Assembly: GCF_017163705.1 (NCBI RefSeq)
Contig: NZ_JAFIWB010000025.1
Location: 1 to 64,000 of the forward strand
DNA from: Xanthomonas bonasiae
GTDB lineage: Bacteria > Pseudomonadota > Gammaproteobacteria > Xanthomonadales > Xanthomonadaceae
DNA: 64,000 nt
Reading direction: 5' to 3'
This document shows, one piece after another, positions 50,836 to 59,460 of this stretch; positions within the stretch are counted from its first letter, which is position 1; each line of letters starts with the position of its first letter. A program made the position numbers and the translations under genes. Under the pieces are notes generated by a model, which searched no databases, was not told the DNA's origin, and saw only the letters and a program-made list of their open reading frames with translations.

Positions 50836-53331
50836 ATGCGCACCAACCATCCACACCTGAGCCTGCTCGCGCTGGCGCTGGCTTCCGTTCTCGCCGCCGG
50901 CGCCCATGCCGAGGAGCCGCCGCAGGCGCCCGCCGCCGACGCCACCACCACCCTGGATCAGATCGTCGTCACCGGCACCCCGCAGGGCCAGTCGCAGAAG
51001 GACGCGCCGTTCGCGATCAGCGTGGTGTCGAAGCAACGCCTGGATCGCGCGGCGCCGAGCAGCAGCGTCGACATGCTGCGCGCCGTGCCCGGTTTCTCGG
51101 CCGAGCCCTCCGGCGGCCAGGGCGGCGGCCAGAACCTGTACGTGCGCGGCCTGCCCGCCGGCGGCTGGTACTACGTGCAGTACCAGGAAGACGGCATGAC
51201 CCTGTTCGACGAACCGCAGGAAAGCTTCTTCAACGTCGATACGCTGTTTTCGCTGGACATGATGACCGAGCGCCTGGAAGTGGTGCGCGGCGGCACCTCG
51301 CCGCTGTTCGCGACCAACGCGCCGGGCGGCACGGTCAACGCCATCACCCGCCACGGCACCGCCACGCCCGAGGGCGCGGTGCGCATGACCGTCGGCAGCG
51401 ACGGCCTGCGCCGCGAGGACGCCTACAGCTCCGGTCCGCTGAGCGAGAACGTGCTGTACAGCATCGGCGGCTACCACCGCAGCGACGACGGCCTGCGCGA
51501 GACCGGCTACACCGCCGACAAGGGCGGCCAGTTGCGCGGCAACCTGACCTTCCTGATGGGCGATGCGATCCTCGACGTGGACGCCAAGTACCTCGACGAC
51601 CGCACCGCGTTCTACAACCCGATCCCGCTGGACGATCCGCGCACGCCCTCGCAGTCGCTGTCTGCGCTGCTCGACCCGCTGGACGGCACCCTGCTGTCCA
51701 ACGACCTGCGCCGGACCACGGTGCCGACCTTCGACGGCAACCGCCTCGTGTCCCGCAACCTGGACCTGGCCGACGGCATCCACAACAAGGTCAAGCAACT
51801 CGGCACCCACCTGGAGTGGAACCTGGACGACGGCCTGACTCTGAACAATCGCATGCGCTTCGTCGATGCCGAGGTGGACTACACCGCGCTGTTCTCCGGC
51901 GCCGCGCCGTCCGACGCTGCCGCCTATCTGTCCACCCAGCTCGGCCGCGCGCGCACCGGCTTCGGCAACCGCGTGGCCCGCGTCGGCTACGTCAGCAGCG
52001 GCGACGGCGCCGTCTACGACCCGGCTGGCGCCGACGGCCTGGTGCTGGAAAGCGGCCTGTGGAACGCACGCACCCACCTGCGCACGCTGTCCGACGATCT
52101 GCGCCTGAGCAAGGCATTCGGCGAATCGGCGCTCGGCCAGCACACGCTCACCGCCGGCGTGAACGTGCAGCACTTCGAATATGCCCAGGACCGCCTGCAG
52201 AACACCGTGCTGACCACGCTGCAGAACAATGCGCAGCGCCTGGACGTGCTGGCCTACGACGCGGCCGGCAACGTCGTCGGCGCGGTCACCCAGAACGGCT
52301 TCGTGCGCTACGGCAACGGCGTCACCCGCGGTTTCGCCAACGGCACCTACCTGTCGCCGTACCTGTGGGACTCGGTGCGCTTCGGCCGCTTCGGCGTGGA
52401 TGCCGGCGTGCGCTACACCCGCTACAGCGCCGACGGCGGCGTGTACGCCAACACCACGCGCAACCTCGGCGATTCCACCACCCTGGCCGACGACAACGCC
52501 GGCGGCCTCAGCGGCGCGTTCAGCGCGCGCGAGGATCGTCGCCATGCCACGCAGTGGACGCTCGGCGCCGAGTTCGCGCTGACCCCGCAGTTGCAGACCT
52601 TCGCCCGCTACACCACCTCGCAGCGCCTGCCGCGGCTGCAGAACGTCTACCAGACGCAGAACGCGGCAGTCACCGACATCGACCAGGCCGAGGCAGGCCT
52701 GCGCGGCGCCTTCGGCGATACCTTCTCGTTCTCCACCGTCGGTTTCTGGAGCCGCTTCAACGATCTGTCGATCAGCGCGATCGTGCTCGACGCGACCGGT
52801 GCGGTGCAGACACTGGCCCTGGTAGGCCAGACCCAGACCTTCGGCCTGGAATCGGAATTCACCTGGCGCCCGTCGGCGTACTTCGGCGTGACCGGCTCGG
52901 CCACGCTGCAGGATCCGCAAACCCGCAGCCTGAGCAATGCCACCACCGGCGCCAGCTACGGCGATCTGGACGGCAAGCAGATCTCGCGCATCCCCAAGTT
53001 CATCGCCTCGCTCAGCCCGACCCTGTACTTCGACATCGCCGGGCGTCCGCTCGAACTCTCGGCCACCGCCTACCGCATGGGCCAGCGCTACGTCGACTAC
53101 ACCAACGCCACCGCGCTGCCCGCCTACACCACCTACGACCTGGGCCTGTTCGCCCACCTCAGCGACAACCTGGAACTGCAGCTGCATGCGGCCAACGTCG
53201 ACAACAGCATCGGCCTGACCGAAGGCAACGCGCGGGTGGATACGCTGTCCGGGCAAGGCACCGCCGAGGCGATCTACGCGCGTCCGATCTTCGGCCGCAA
53301 CTACAACGCATCGCTGACCTGGCGGTGGTGA
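50836..53331 (+). CDS. TonB-dependent outer-membrane receptor
   Basis: An 831-residue protein with a signal peptide (cleavage near 'AGAHAEEP'). The TonB box is 'LDQIVVTGTP' (about residues 41-50), and the plug domain runs to about 175 ('VDMLRAVPGFS', 'NLYVRGLP', 'MMTERLEVVRGGTSPLFATNAPGGTVNAI'). A 22-strand barrel then ends 'NASLTWRW' with the terminal aromatic. There is no N-terminal signalling domain, so control by an anti-sigma factor is not expected; the divergent ROK regulator is the likely control. It actively imports a large substrate. Followed 2 nt later by a phosphodiesterase gene, it probably imports a phosphodiester compound or its product. Confidence 0.92.
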   Translation: MRTNHPHLSLLALALASVLAAGAHAEEPPQAPAADATTTLDQIVVTGTPQGQSQKDAPFAISVVSKQRLDRAAPSSSVDMLRAVPGFSAEPSGGQGGGQNLYVRGLPAGGWYYVQYQEDGMTLFDEPQESFFNVDTLFSLDMMTERLEVVRGGTSPLFATNAPGGTVNAITRHGTATPEGAVRMTVGSDGLRREDAYSSGPLSENVLYSIGGYHRSDDGLRETGYTADKGGQLRGNLTFLMGDAILDVDAKYLDDRTAFYNPIPLDDPRTPSQSLSALLDPLDGTLLSNDLRRTTVPTFDGNRLVSRNLDLADGIHNKVKQLGTHLEWNLDDGLTLNNRMRFVDAEVDYTALFSGAAPSDAAAYLSTQLGRARTGFGNRVARVGYVSSGDGAVYDPAGADGLVLESGLWNARTHLRTLSDDLRLSKAFGESALGQHTLTAGVNVQHFEYAQDRLQNTVLTTLQNNAQRLDVLAYDAAGNVVGAVTQNGFVRYGNGVTRGFANGTYLSPYLWDSVRFGRFGVDAGVRYTRYSADGGVYANTTRNLGDSTTLADDNAGGLSGAFSAREDRRHATQWTLGAEFALTPQLQTFARYTTSQRLPRLQNVYQTQNAAVTDIDQAEAGLRGAFGDTFSFSTVGFWSRFNDLSISAIVLDATGAVQTLALVGQTQTFGLESEFTWRPSAYFGVTGSATLQDPQTRSLSNATTGASYGDLDGKQISRIPKFIASLSPTLYFDIAGRPLELSATAYRMGQRYVDYTNATALPAYTTYDLGLFAHLSDNLELQLHAANVDNSIGLTEGNARVDTLSGQGTAEAIYARPIFGRNYNASLTWRW

Positions 53332-53333
53332 GC

Positions 53334-54248
53334 ATGCGCTGCCGCAAACTGCTGATGGGCGCGGCGATCTGGCTGCCGCTGATGACGGCGACGGCGACGG
53401 ACTTGCCGGAGCGCCTGCGCGATCCGCATGGCGATGCGCTGGTGGTGTCGCACCGCGCATGCTGGAAGTTCGCCTCGGAGAACACCCTCGACGGCATCGC
53501 CGCGTGCATCGCGCACGGCGTGGACATGGTCGAAGTGGATGTGCGCACCACGCGCGACGGGACGCTGGTGTTGATGCACGACGACACCGTGGACCGCACC
53601 ACCGACGGACATGGCGCGGTAGCCGACCTGGACGCGGCGCAGATCGCCGCGTTGCGCGTGCGCAGCCGCGGCGGCGGCCGCACCAGCACCCTGACCGAGC
53701 GCCACCCGCCGACGCTGGCGCAGGCGCTGGCAACGGCGCGCGGCAAGGTACTGGTGAACCTGGACGTCAAGGCCGCCGCGCTGGACCAGATCATGGACGT
53801 GGTCGAGGCGGCCGGCGCGCAACGCGACGTGCTGTTGAACATCCCGCTGGACGTGCCGCAGGCGGCGTTGCAGCGCGCGCACGCGGCCGGCATCGCGCTG
53901 CAGGTGCTGTACCTGCAACGCGACACCGCGCTTTCGCCGCAACAGGCGCTGCGCCGCGCCGCCGCGCTGCATCCGGCGGTGGTGCAGGTGATGTTCGACG
54001 ACCCGGCGGTGCTGGACATCGCCCAACGCGAACTGGCGCCGCGCACGCGCCTGTTCGTCAACACGATGACCAACGACATCGCCAGCGGCCGGCCGATGCG
54101 GCTGTCGGCGGACTACACCGACCAGCGCGCGCTGCGCGATCCGGCCAGCGTCTGGGGCGCGCTGCGCGCGCATGGGGTGAGCATGATCCAGACCGACGAA
54201 CCAGCGGCATTGCAACGCTATTTGCGCGCATCGGACATGCGCCGGTAG
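53334..54248 (+). CDS. Secreted glycerophosphodiester phosphodiesterase (copy 1)
   Basis: A 304-residue GDPD-family enzyme with a signal peptide ('LLMGAAIWLPLMTATAT'). Catalytic residues are in 'VVSHRACWKFASENT' (His and Arg, Glu), 'MVEVDVRTTRDGTLVLMHDDTVDRTTDG' (Glu, Asp and the second His). The usual HRG is HRA here. It hydrolyses glycerophosphodiesters to glycerol 3-phosphate and an alcohol, in the periplasm. The gene begins 2 nt after the receptor stop, so they are co-translated; GTG codons just upstream (53325, 53328) are alternative starts. Confidence 0.88.
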   Translation: MRCRKLLMGAAIWLPLMTATATDLPERLRDPHGDALVVSHRACWKFASENTLDGIAACIAHGVDMVEVDVRTTRDGTLVLMHDDTVDRTTDGHGAVADLDAAQIAALRVRSRGGGRTSTLTERHPPTLAQALATARGKVLVNLDVKAAALDQIMDVVEAAGAQRDVLLNIPLDVPQAALQRAHAAGIALQVLYLQRDTALSPQQALRRAAALHPAVVQVMFDDPAVLDIAQRELAPRTRLFVNTMTNDIASGRPMRLSADYTDQRALRDPASVWGALRAHGVSMIQTDEPAALQRYLRASDMRR

Positions 54249-54464
54249 CCGTCGTCGATCTCAATCCTCGCGACGCGGCGACAGTCGCGACGCGTCGCGG
54301 GGAGCCAAGCCCCAGACGGTCGGCATGGAGCCAGATCGCGCCCATGGATGGCGCAGCCGTCGTTCCGAGCGATTCGCCGCGACGGTCGAGCCAACACGGT
54401 CGGCCGCCATCGGCGTCATTGCGCCTGTGTCACGTCCATCCATCCACTCCCAACAGGAGAGCAC

Positions 54465-55622
54465 ATGAACTCGTCCAAGAAACGCTTCAAGACCTTATCG
54501 CTCGTACTGGCCTGCGCCTCGCTGACCGTGTTGTCCGGCCTCGCCTCGGCGGCCAACAACTGGAATCCAGAGCACATCCTCAACGCCATGAAAAGCCCCT
54601 ACCAGGGCAGCCGCGCCAGCGTCGCGGTGATCGCGCATCGCGGCCTGGTCGGCAACGGCTGCCCGGAAAATTCCACCTGCTCCATCCTCAACACCTACAA
54701 CAACAACATCGAAGCGATCGAACTGGACGTCAAGCAGTCCTCCGACGGGCAGCCGTGGTTGTTCCACGACCAGAACGCCGGCCGCGTGATCGCCCATTCG
54801 CCGGACTTCAACATCTTCCAGCCGGCCAACAATCCGTCCGGCTGGAATCCGGACATCCGCACCATGACCAGCCACGAGCTGGTCAATTCGTTCCTGCGCG
54901 ACAAGAACTTCGCCAAGACCAACTACCGCCCGGTGCCGCTGGCCAACGCGTTGGATGCCGTGCACCGCAACGCCAATCACATGGTCGTGGTGCTGGACCT
55001 GAAGACCCTGGACGCGGTGTCGCGCGCCGCCGACCTGGCCCTCTACCTGGGCATGCAGAACCAGGTGGTACTGAAGTTCAGCGCCTCGCTGCTGCCGCGC
55101 ACGCCAAGCGACATCACCCGTTACACCAAGGGCGTCGCGTTCGCACCGACCGTCTACGCTGGCGACATGGACCGGCTCGCCGACGGCGGCTATACCGGCC
55201 TGTGCGGGACGATCAGCCCCAACACGCCGTTCTGCCGCGTCAATGCGTGGATCGAACAGGCCCGCGGCGAGAAAGGCTTCGCCTGGCTGGAAATCGGCAA
55301 CAAACAACCGCGCCGCAGCGATCCGACCGGCGAACTGCTGGCCGGCGAACAGGCCAATCACCGCGCGCTCGGCGCGTTCTCGCCGGTGCCCGAGTACCGC
55401 ATCGGCAGCCACGACGGCCAGCACTTCGTGCGCAGCAACGGGACCTGCTGCGCGGCGCTGAGCGACTACCTGACGCGCACCAAGTACTTCGGCAACGAAG
55501 TCGCCGACGACCGCTCCGACTTCGGCGTGCAGGCGTTGGCCGGCTTCACCAGCATCATCAGCGACGACCCGCTCAGCATTACCCGTTCGCACATTTTCCG
55601 GAATACCTCGCGCTACGAGTGA
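54465..55622 (+). CDS. Secreted GDPD-like phosphodiesterase (copy 2)
   Basis: A 385-residue protein with a signal peptide (cleavage near 'GLASAANNW'). It has the GDPD core 'VAVIAHRGLVGNGCPENST' (His-Arg-Gly and Glu) and 'IEAIELDVKQSSDGQPWLFHDQNAGR' (Glu, Asp, His), but little else in common with copy 1. An Asn-rich insert ('LNTYNNNIE') and 'ACFAPTVYAGD'-type central region set it apart, and four Cys in pairs suggest disulfides. AGGAGAG lies before the ATG. It is 216 bp after copy 1, so either co-transcribed or separately promoted. Confidence 0.85.
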   Translation: MNSSKKRFKTLSLVLACASLTVLSGLASAANNWNPEHILNAMKSPYQGSRASVAVIAHRGLVGNGCPENSTCSILNTYNNNIEAIELDVKQSSDGQPWLFHDQNAGRVIAHSPDFNIFQPANNPSGWNPDIRTMTSHELVNSFLRDKNFAKTNYRPVPLANALDAVHRNANHMVVVLDLKTLDAVSRAADLALYLGMQNQVVLKFSASLLPRTPSDITRYTKGVAFAPTVYAGDMDRLADGGYTGLCGTISPNTPFCRVNAWIEQARGEKGFAWLEIGNKQPRRSDPTGELLAGEQANHRALGAFSPVPEYRIGSHDGQHFVRSNGTCCAALSDYLTRTKYFGNEVADDRSDFGVQALAGFTSIISDDPLSITRSHIFRNTSRYE

Positions 55623-55637
55623 TCGCGGCATGATCCG

Positions 55638-55659
55638 GCCGGGGAGTTCGCTCCCCGGC
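55638..55659 (+). terminator. Hairpin after the second GDPD gene
   Basis: A perfect 9-bp stem GCCGGGGAG/CTCCCCGGC with a TTCG tetraloop, 16 nt past the stop. There is no T-run behind it (TTCCCG), so it may be a partial terminator, an mRNA-stabilising hairpin or an attenuator before the next gene. Confidence 0.5.
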
Positions 55660-55694
55660 TTCCCGCTGCACTCTCCACCCAGGAAGCATCCGCT

Positions 55695-57197
55695 ATGCGT
55701 CCCGTTCCCCGTCCACGTCCCCGTCACCTGCTTGTCCTGCTTCTCGTCGCCGGCGTGAGCTGGCTCCTGTTGCAACGCGCAGCGACTGCGCAAGGCGCAC
55801 GCGCCGCCACGGCGCCAGTCGCCGCGCCGGCATCCGCGCATCGCGCTGTCGCCGCGACCGACATGCCGTCCGCATCACCGTCTTCCACCGACACCGTGCC
55901 CGGCCCATCGGCGCGCGAGGTCATCGCCGCGGCGCAGGCGCTACCGGCCGATTTCCAGGCCGACGCGCTGCTGCGCATCGCCGACGCCAAAGACCTGCCG
56001 TCGCCGGCCGGCAGCGATCGCCGCGACGCCGCGCTGCGCCTGGCGCAACAGGCGTCGGTCCTGGCGGAACGCGCGATGCGGCGCATGCCCGGCCTGGCCA
56101 GCGCCGGCTATGTCAGCGAAGAGCACGGCGACGAATTGCGCGATACCCGCACCGCCGGCCTGGACCGGCTGTCGCTGCAAACGCGCGCTGCGCGCATCCT
56201 GGCGACGTCTCCCGCACAGGCGGCCGCACTGTTCGCAGCGCTGCCGACGCCGCAGGCCGCCGGCTGCGATGCCGAGCTGATCGACGATCCCAGCCCCACC
56301 TACGCGTTGGCGACCGCACTGCAGCCGGCCCAGGCCGCGCCGCAGGCGGCGGCGCTCGCCGAGCGCGTGGACAAGGCGCAACAGGAAACCGACGTGGCGC
56401 CGGCGCTGAAGATGGTGCTCGCCAGCACGGCGCTGGAGCGCAACGGCCAGGCCCAGGTCGCCGACAGCCTGGTGCGCATGTTCGCGCGCATCCGCGGCAA
56501 CGATCCGGGCTTCACCGCCACCGAGCTGAGCGTCGCCGCGGACATGCCGCTGCTGCTGCAATGGCTGCAGGACGCGGCACTGCGCGAGCGGCTGCATGCG
56601 GCGTACCGCACCTATGTCGCGGCGCATCTGGCGCAGGCGCGTTGCCCGGCGAGCCTGCTCGGCAACCACTGGCTGCTCGAGCAGCGTTTCGTCGCCGAAC
56701 TGCCGAACGAACGCATCCCGCCGGCACCGCCGGTGGCGCAGGAATCGATCGACGACGAGGCGGTTTCGCTGATCCGCGAAGCCGGCTACAACGTGCGCAC
56801 GCAACTGCTGCTGCCCGACGCCTCCGCCGCCGACCCGGCGCTGGAAAAAGCCTCCGCCGAATTCCTCGACCAGCTCGACCATGGCGTTCTGCAGCAGACC
56901 GCGGCAGGCGATGGCAGCGGCCGCGTGCAGCGTGCACGGCTGCGCGAACTGCTGCGCTATCTGGAATATGCGCCGAGCGGCGCGTCGCGCGATCGCGGCG
57001 TCGCGCTGATGGCGTCGTTGCTGTCCGGCCCCTACTACGCGCAGGACCACGACACCTGGTTCGGCGATCTGCGCGTAGTCGCCGGGCAGATGCAGCGCTG
57101 GCCCGACCACGCGCAACGGCTCGCGCAATTGGCCGAGCATCGCGATCCGGTGGTGAAGGTCTACGCGATGCTGATGCAACGCGGCCAGTTTCCCTGA
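55695..57197 (+). CDS. Membrane-anchored or secreted protein of unknown function
   Basis: A 500-residue protein. The basic Pro/Arg-rich start and a hydrophobic helix ('HLLVLLLVAGVSWLLL', about residues 11-26) indicate a signal anchor, then a disordered Ala/Ser/Pro linker to about 70. The rest is mainly alpha-helical with repeated Ala/Leu-rich helices ('LADFQADALLRIAD', 'QAAALFAAL', 'ALAERVDKAQQE'), suggesting helical repeats. No catalytic motif and no family recognised. It lies 72 nt after the second GDPD gene, so a role in the same system is possible. Confidence 0.75.
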   Translation: MRPVPRPRPRHLLVLLLVAGVSWLLLQRAATAQGARAATAPVAAPASAHRAVAATDMPSASPSSTDTVPGPSAREVIAAAQALPADFQADALLRIADAKDLPSPAGSDRRDAALRLAQQASVLAERAMRRMPGLASAGYVSEEHGDELRDTRTAGLDRLSLQTRAARILATSPAQAAALFAALPTPQAAGCDAELIDDPSPTYALATALQPAQAAPQAAALAERVDKAQQETDVAPALKMVLASTALERNGQAQVADSLVRMFARIRGNDPGFTATELSVAADMPLLLQWLQDAALRERLHAAYRTYVAAHLAQARCPASLLGNHWLLEQRFVAELPNERIPPAPPVAQESIDDEAVSLIREAGYNVRTQLLLPDASAADPALEKASAEFLDQLDHGVLQQTAAGDGSGRVQRARLRELLRYLEYAPSGASRDRGVALMASLLSGPYYAQDHDTWFGDLRVVAGQMQRWPDHAQRLAQLAEHRDPVVKVYAMLMQRGQFP

Positions 57198-57273
57198 GCC
57201 TGGTTGCAGCGGATACACCACGCTTCGATACCTCCGCGCGCGGCGTCACGCGCCGCGCGCGCCACACGGATAG

Positions 57274-57328
57274 TGAACCCTGTCAACAACCGGGGTTCAG
57301 TTGCGATTGGGGAAGCGGCGCCTATTGT
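57274..57328 (+). promoter_or_regulatory. Inverted repeat and candidate promoter upstream of the SleB-like gene
   Basis: TGAACCC (57274-57280) and GGGTTCA (57293-57299) form a perfect 7-bp inverted repeat with a 12-nt spacer. Just downstream are TTGCGA (57301-57306) and TATTGT (57323-57328), 16 nt apart. They would give a leader of about 160 nt. The rest of the 297-bp gap holds a GCGC-rich palindrome near 57237 and nothing else identifiable. Confidence 0.3.
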
Positions 57329-57494
57329 GCGCGCCACTTCCGATCCGCCCATCTTGGTGGATCCGCCGGCCTCCAGATTGCGCCGGCACCCGGGCGACCC
57401 GTGACAGGCCGCCTCCCCATGACGCCAAGCCGCATCGCCTTGCCGCGCCACCCGGTGCAGCCCCGATGACGGCCCATACGGAGCAAGGAGTTAT

Positions 57495-57956
57495 ATGAAA
57501 CTGGCCTGGATACTCTGGCTGTCGCAACTATTGCCGCAACCCGCCGCCGATTCGCTGTGTCTGAGCACCACCGTCTATCTGGAAGCGCGTGACCAGACGC
57601 TGCGCGGCCAGCAGGCGGTCGCCGAAGTGGCGCTGCGGCGCCTGGACAGCGGCCTGTGGGGCAACTCGATGTGCCAGGTGGTCACCGCGCGCAAACAGTT
57701 CGCGCCGGGCCTGGTGAAACCCGGCACCGAACTGAAGAACGACGACGCCTGGGCCGATGCGGTCAACGTCGCCTTCGCCGCAGAGCGCAACTGGGCGCTG
57801 CCGCAGGGCCAGCGCAAGGAGATCGTGCCCGGCGCCAGCCACTTCGCCGCGCATGCGATCGCCAGCCCGAGCTGGCGCAACGCCTACCAGGTGGCGACGA
57901 TCGGCGACCACACGTTCTACCGCGTGCAGAAGCTGCGGCCGCGCAACGCGTCCTGA
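57495..57956 (+). CDS. SleB-like cell wall hydrolase
   Basis: A 153-residue protein of the Hydrolase_2 (SleB catalytic domain) family. It has a short hydrophobic start ('LAWILWLSQLLPQPAAD') that may be a signal sequence. The catalytic-type 'STTVYLEARDQTLRGQQAVAEVALRRL' supplies the Glu, and 'CQVVTARKQFA', 'VPGASHFAAHAI' and 'IGDHTFYR' are family motifs. It is a lytic transglycosylase or amidase of peptidoglycan, with no sporulation role in this organism. AAGGAG precedes the ATG. Confidence 0.85.
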   Translation: MKLAWILWLSQLLPQPAADSLCLSTTVYLEARDQTLRGQQAVAEVALRRLDSGLWGNSMCQVVTARKQFAPGLVKPGTELKNDDAWADAVNVAFAAERNWALPQGQRKEIVPGASHFAAHAIASPSWRNAYQVATIGDHTFYRVQKLRPRNAS

Positions 57957-57988
57957 CCGGCCAGCGCGGCGCTATCGCCAACCGCACG

Positions 57989-58020
57989 CAGGGCCGGGTA
58001 CGCTTCCCGGCCCTTTGTTC
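57989..58020 (+). terminator. Probable terminator of the SleB-like gene
   Basis: AGGGCCGGG (57990-57998) pairs with CCCGGCCCT (58006-58014), 9 bp, then TTGTTCG. The T-run is weak. It ends 20 nt before the glutathione transferase start. Confidence 0.6.
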
Positions 58021-58034
58021 GTGCGGAGTCTGCA

Positions 58035-58643
58035 ATGAAACTGTATGCCAAGCCCGGCGCCTGCTCGCTGGCCGACCACATCGCGCTGCGCTGGGCGGAA
58101 TTGCCGTTCGAACTGGAAGTGCTCGACGCCGCGTCGATGAAGGCACCGGCCTATCTCGCGCTCAATCCCGCCGGCGCGGTGCCCGCGCTGCAGGTGGACG
58201 AGTGGGTACTGACCCAGAACTCGGCGATCCTCAACTACATCGCCGATAGCGCGCCCGCGGCACAGCTGGCCGGCGACGGCAGCGCGCGCAGTCGCGCCGA
58301 AGTGCAGCGCTGGCTCGCCTTCCTCAACGCCGACCTGCATCCGGCCTTCCATCCGTTGTTCGGCAGCACGCGCTACCTTGAGGACGCGGCGGTGATCGCG
58401 CGCACCCAGGAACATGCGCGCGAACGCCTGCGTACGCTGTACGCGCGCGTGGACGCGCAGCTGGCGACGCAGCAATGGCTCGCCGGCACGCAGCGCTCGA
58501 TCGCCGATGCGTATCTGTTCGTGACCCTGCGGTGGGCGCAGGCGCTGAAGATCGAACTCGGCGCCAACCTGCAGGACTTCTTCGCGCGCATGGCGGCCGA
58601 TCCGCAGGTGCAGGCGGCGCTGCAGGCCGAAGGCTTGAATTGA
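58035..58643 (+). CDS. Glutathione S-transferase
   Basis: A 202-residue GST. The N-terminal thioredoxin-like half has 'KLYAKPGACSLADHIALRW' with Cys9 in the beta/GstB-type active site, and 'PAGAVPALQVDEWVLTQNSAILNYI' (cis-Pro and Glu/Gln-Ser glutathione contacts). The C-terminal helical domain has 'SIADAYLFVTLRWA' (N-capping box). It conjugates or reduces with glutathione in the cytosol. The gene stands between a terminator and a GTAG-type repeat. Confidence 0.92.
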   Translation: MKLYAKPGACSLADHIALRWAELPFELEVLDAASMKAPAYLALNPAGAVPALQVDEWVLTQNSAILNYIADSAPAAQLAGDGSARSRAEVQRWLAFLNADLHPAFHPLFGSTRYLEDAAVIARTQEHARERLRTLYARVDAQLATQQWLAGTQRSIADAYLFVTLRWAQALKIELGANLQDFFARMAADPQVQAALQAEGLN

Positions 58644-58692
58644 GCAAGCGCAGTCAGAGCGCATTCTGATCTGTCTGCAGACAGACGAAACC

Positions 58693-58760
58693 TGCAGGAG
58701 CGGCTTCAGCCGCGACAGGCGGCACCGGGAAATCCTGTCGCGGCTGAAGCCGCTCCTACA
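58693..58760. repeat. GTAG/REP-type inverted repeat dimer
   Basis: AGGAGCGGCTTCAGCCGCGACAGG-type left arm and its near reverse complement ending CCGCTCCTACA (58734-58760), with one mismatch (GCAGG at left, CCTAC at right) and about 15 bp between. The right arm is the GTAG-type terminus; the left arm reads GCAG. It lies between the glutathione transferase gene and the converging unknown gene. Confidence 0.85.
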
Positions 58761-58831
58761 ACAGCGGACATTGCTTCCTCGCCATCACACGCCGGCATGT
58801 GCGTGCGCACGCCATTGGCGCTCGATCGCAG

Positions 58832-59392
58832 CTACCGCCGCTCGTCGTCAAGCGTGTCCTGCAGCCAACGCGCAGCCAGCGCTGGCGACTTGGCCTTGCC
58901 GAGCGCGGCGGTGAACTCCGGCAGCAGCGCTTCGAGCGCGGCGGCGTCGCTGCAGCGCTCGATCCGCAACTGCATGAAATAGCCCTTCAGCCCCAGATAC
59001 TTGCGCACCGCTTCGCTCATCGCGTCGTAAAGACGCGAATAGCGTTGCGCCGCTTCATGCGATACCGGCGCATCGCCCGGACTGGCCAGCGGATGGATGG
59101 CGCCGGCCGACGTCGCCGCCGCCGGCGGCGTGCTCGATGGCGATATCGATGACGATGTTGCAGGCGCAGGCGAGGCCGACGCATCGCCGCCGCGGGCGAT
59201 CAGGCCCATCTGCTGCAGCTGCGCCAAGGCGTCTTCCGGCGCATGCAGGCCGGCGACGATCTGCTGCAGCGCGCTGTCGTCCTTGTGCCCATCCACCACC
59301 AGCAGGATCGAGCGCAACTGCGCCGGCAACCGGCGTGCGCGGTCCGCGATCTCCTGCCGTCCGGCGTCGGTCTTGGCATAGCTCTCGCTCAT
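58832..59392 (-). CDS. Unknown two-domain protein
   Basis: A 186-residue protein. Residues about 1-65 ('GRQEIADRARRLPAQLRSILLVVDGHKDDSALQQIVAGL...ALAQLQQMGLI') match a winged-helix-like module common in beta- and gammaproteobacterial unknowns. An Ala/Ser/Pro-rich linker (about 68-105) leads to a C-terminal helical domain ('SRLYDAMSEAVRKYLGLKGYFMQLRIERCSDAAALEALLPEFTAALG'). The linker between two compact halves suggests a signalling or regulatory protein. It follows prpE on the same strand with 68 nt between. Confidence 0.68.
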   Translation of the reverse strand: MSESYAKTDAGRQEIADRARRLPAQLRSILLVVDGHKDDSALQQIVAGLHAPEDALAQLQQMGLIARGGDASASPAPATSSSISPSSTPPAAATSAGAIHPLASPGDAPVSHEAAQRYSRLYDAMSEAVRKYLGLKGYFMQLRIERCSDAAALEALLPEFTAALGKAKSPALAARWLQDTLDDERR

Positions 59393-59460
59393 TCGCCGCC
59401 CTCCCCTGTGATTGCGCGCCAGCGGCAGCCGGCGCGCTTGTTGCGCAATGCAGTGGCGCC

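Noticed and set aside
50818-53733. A 971-codon open frame on the minus strand opposite the TonB receptor
   Set aside because: It is a GC-bias shadow: composition is Arg/Ala/Gly/Val-rich with no domain, and the plus strand holds a complete receptor.
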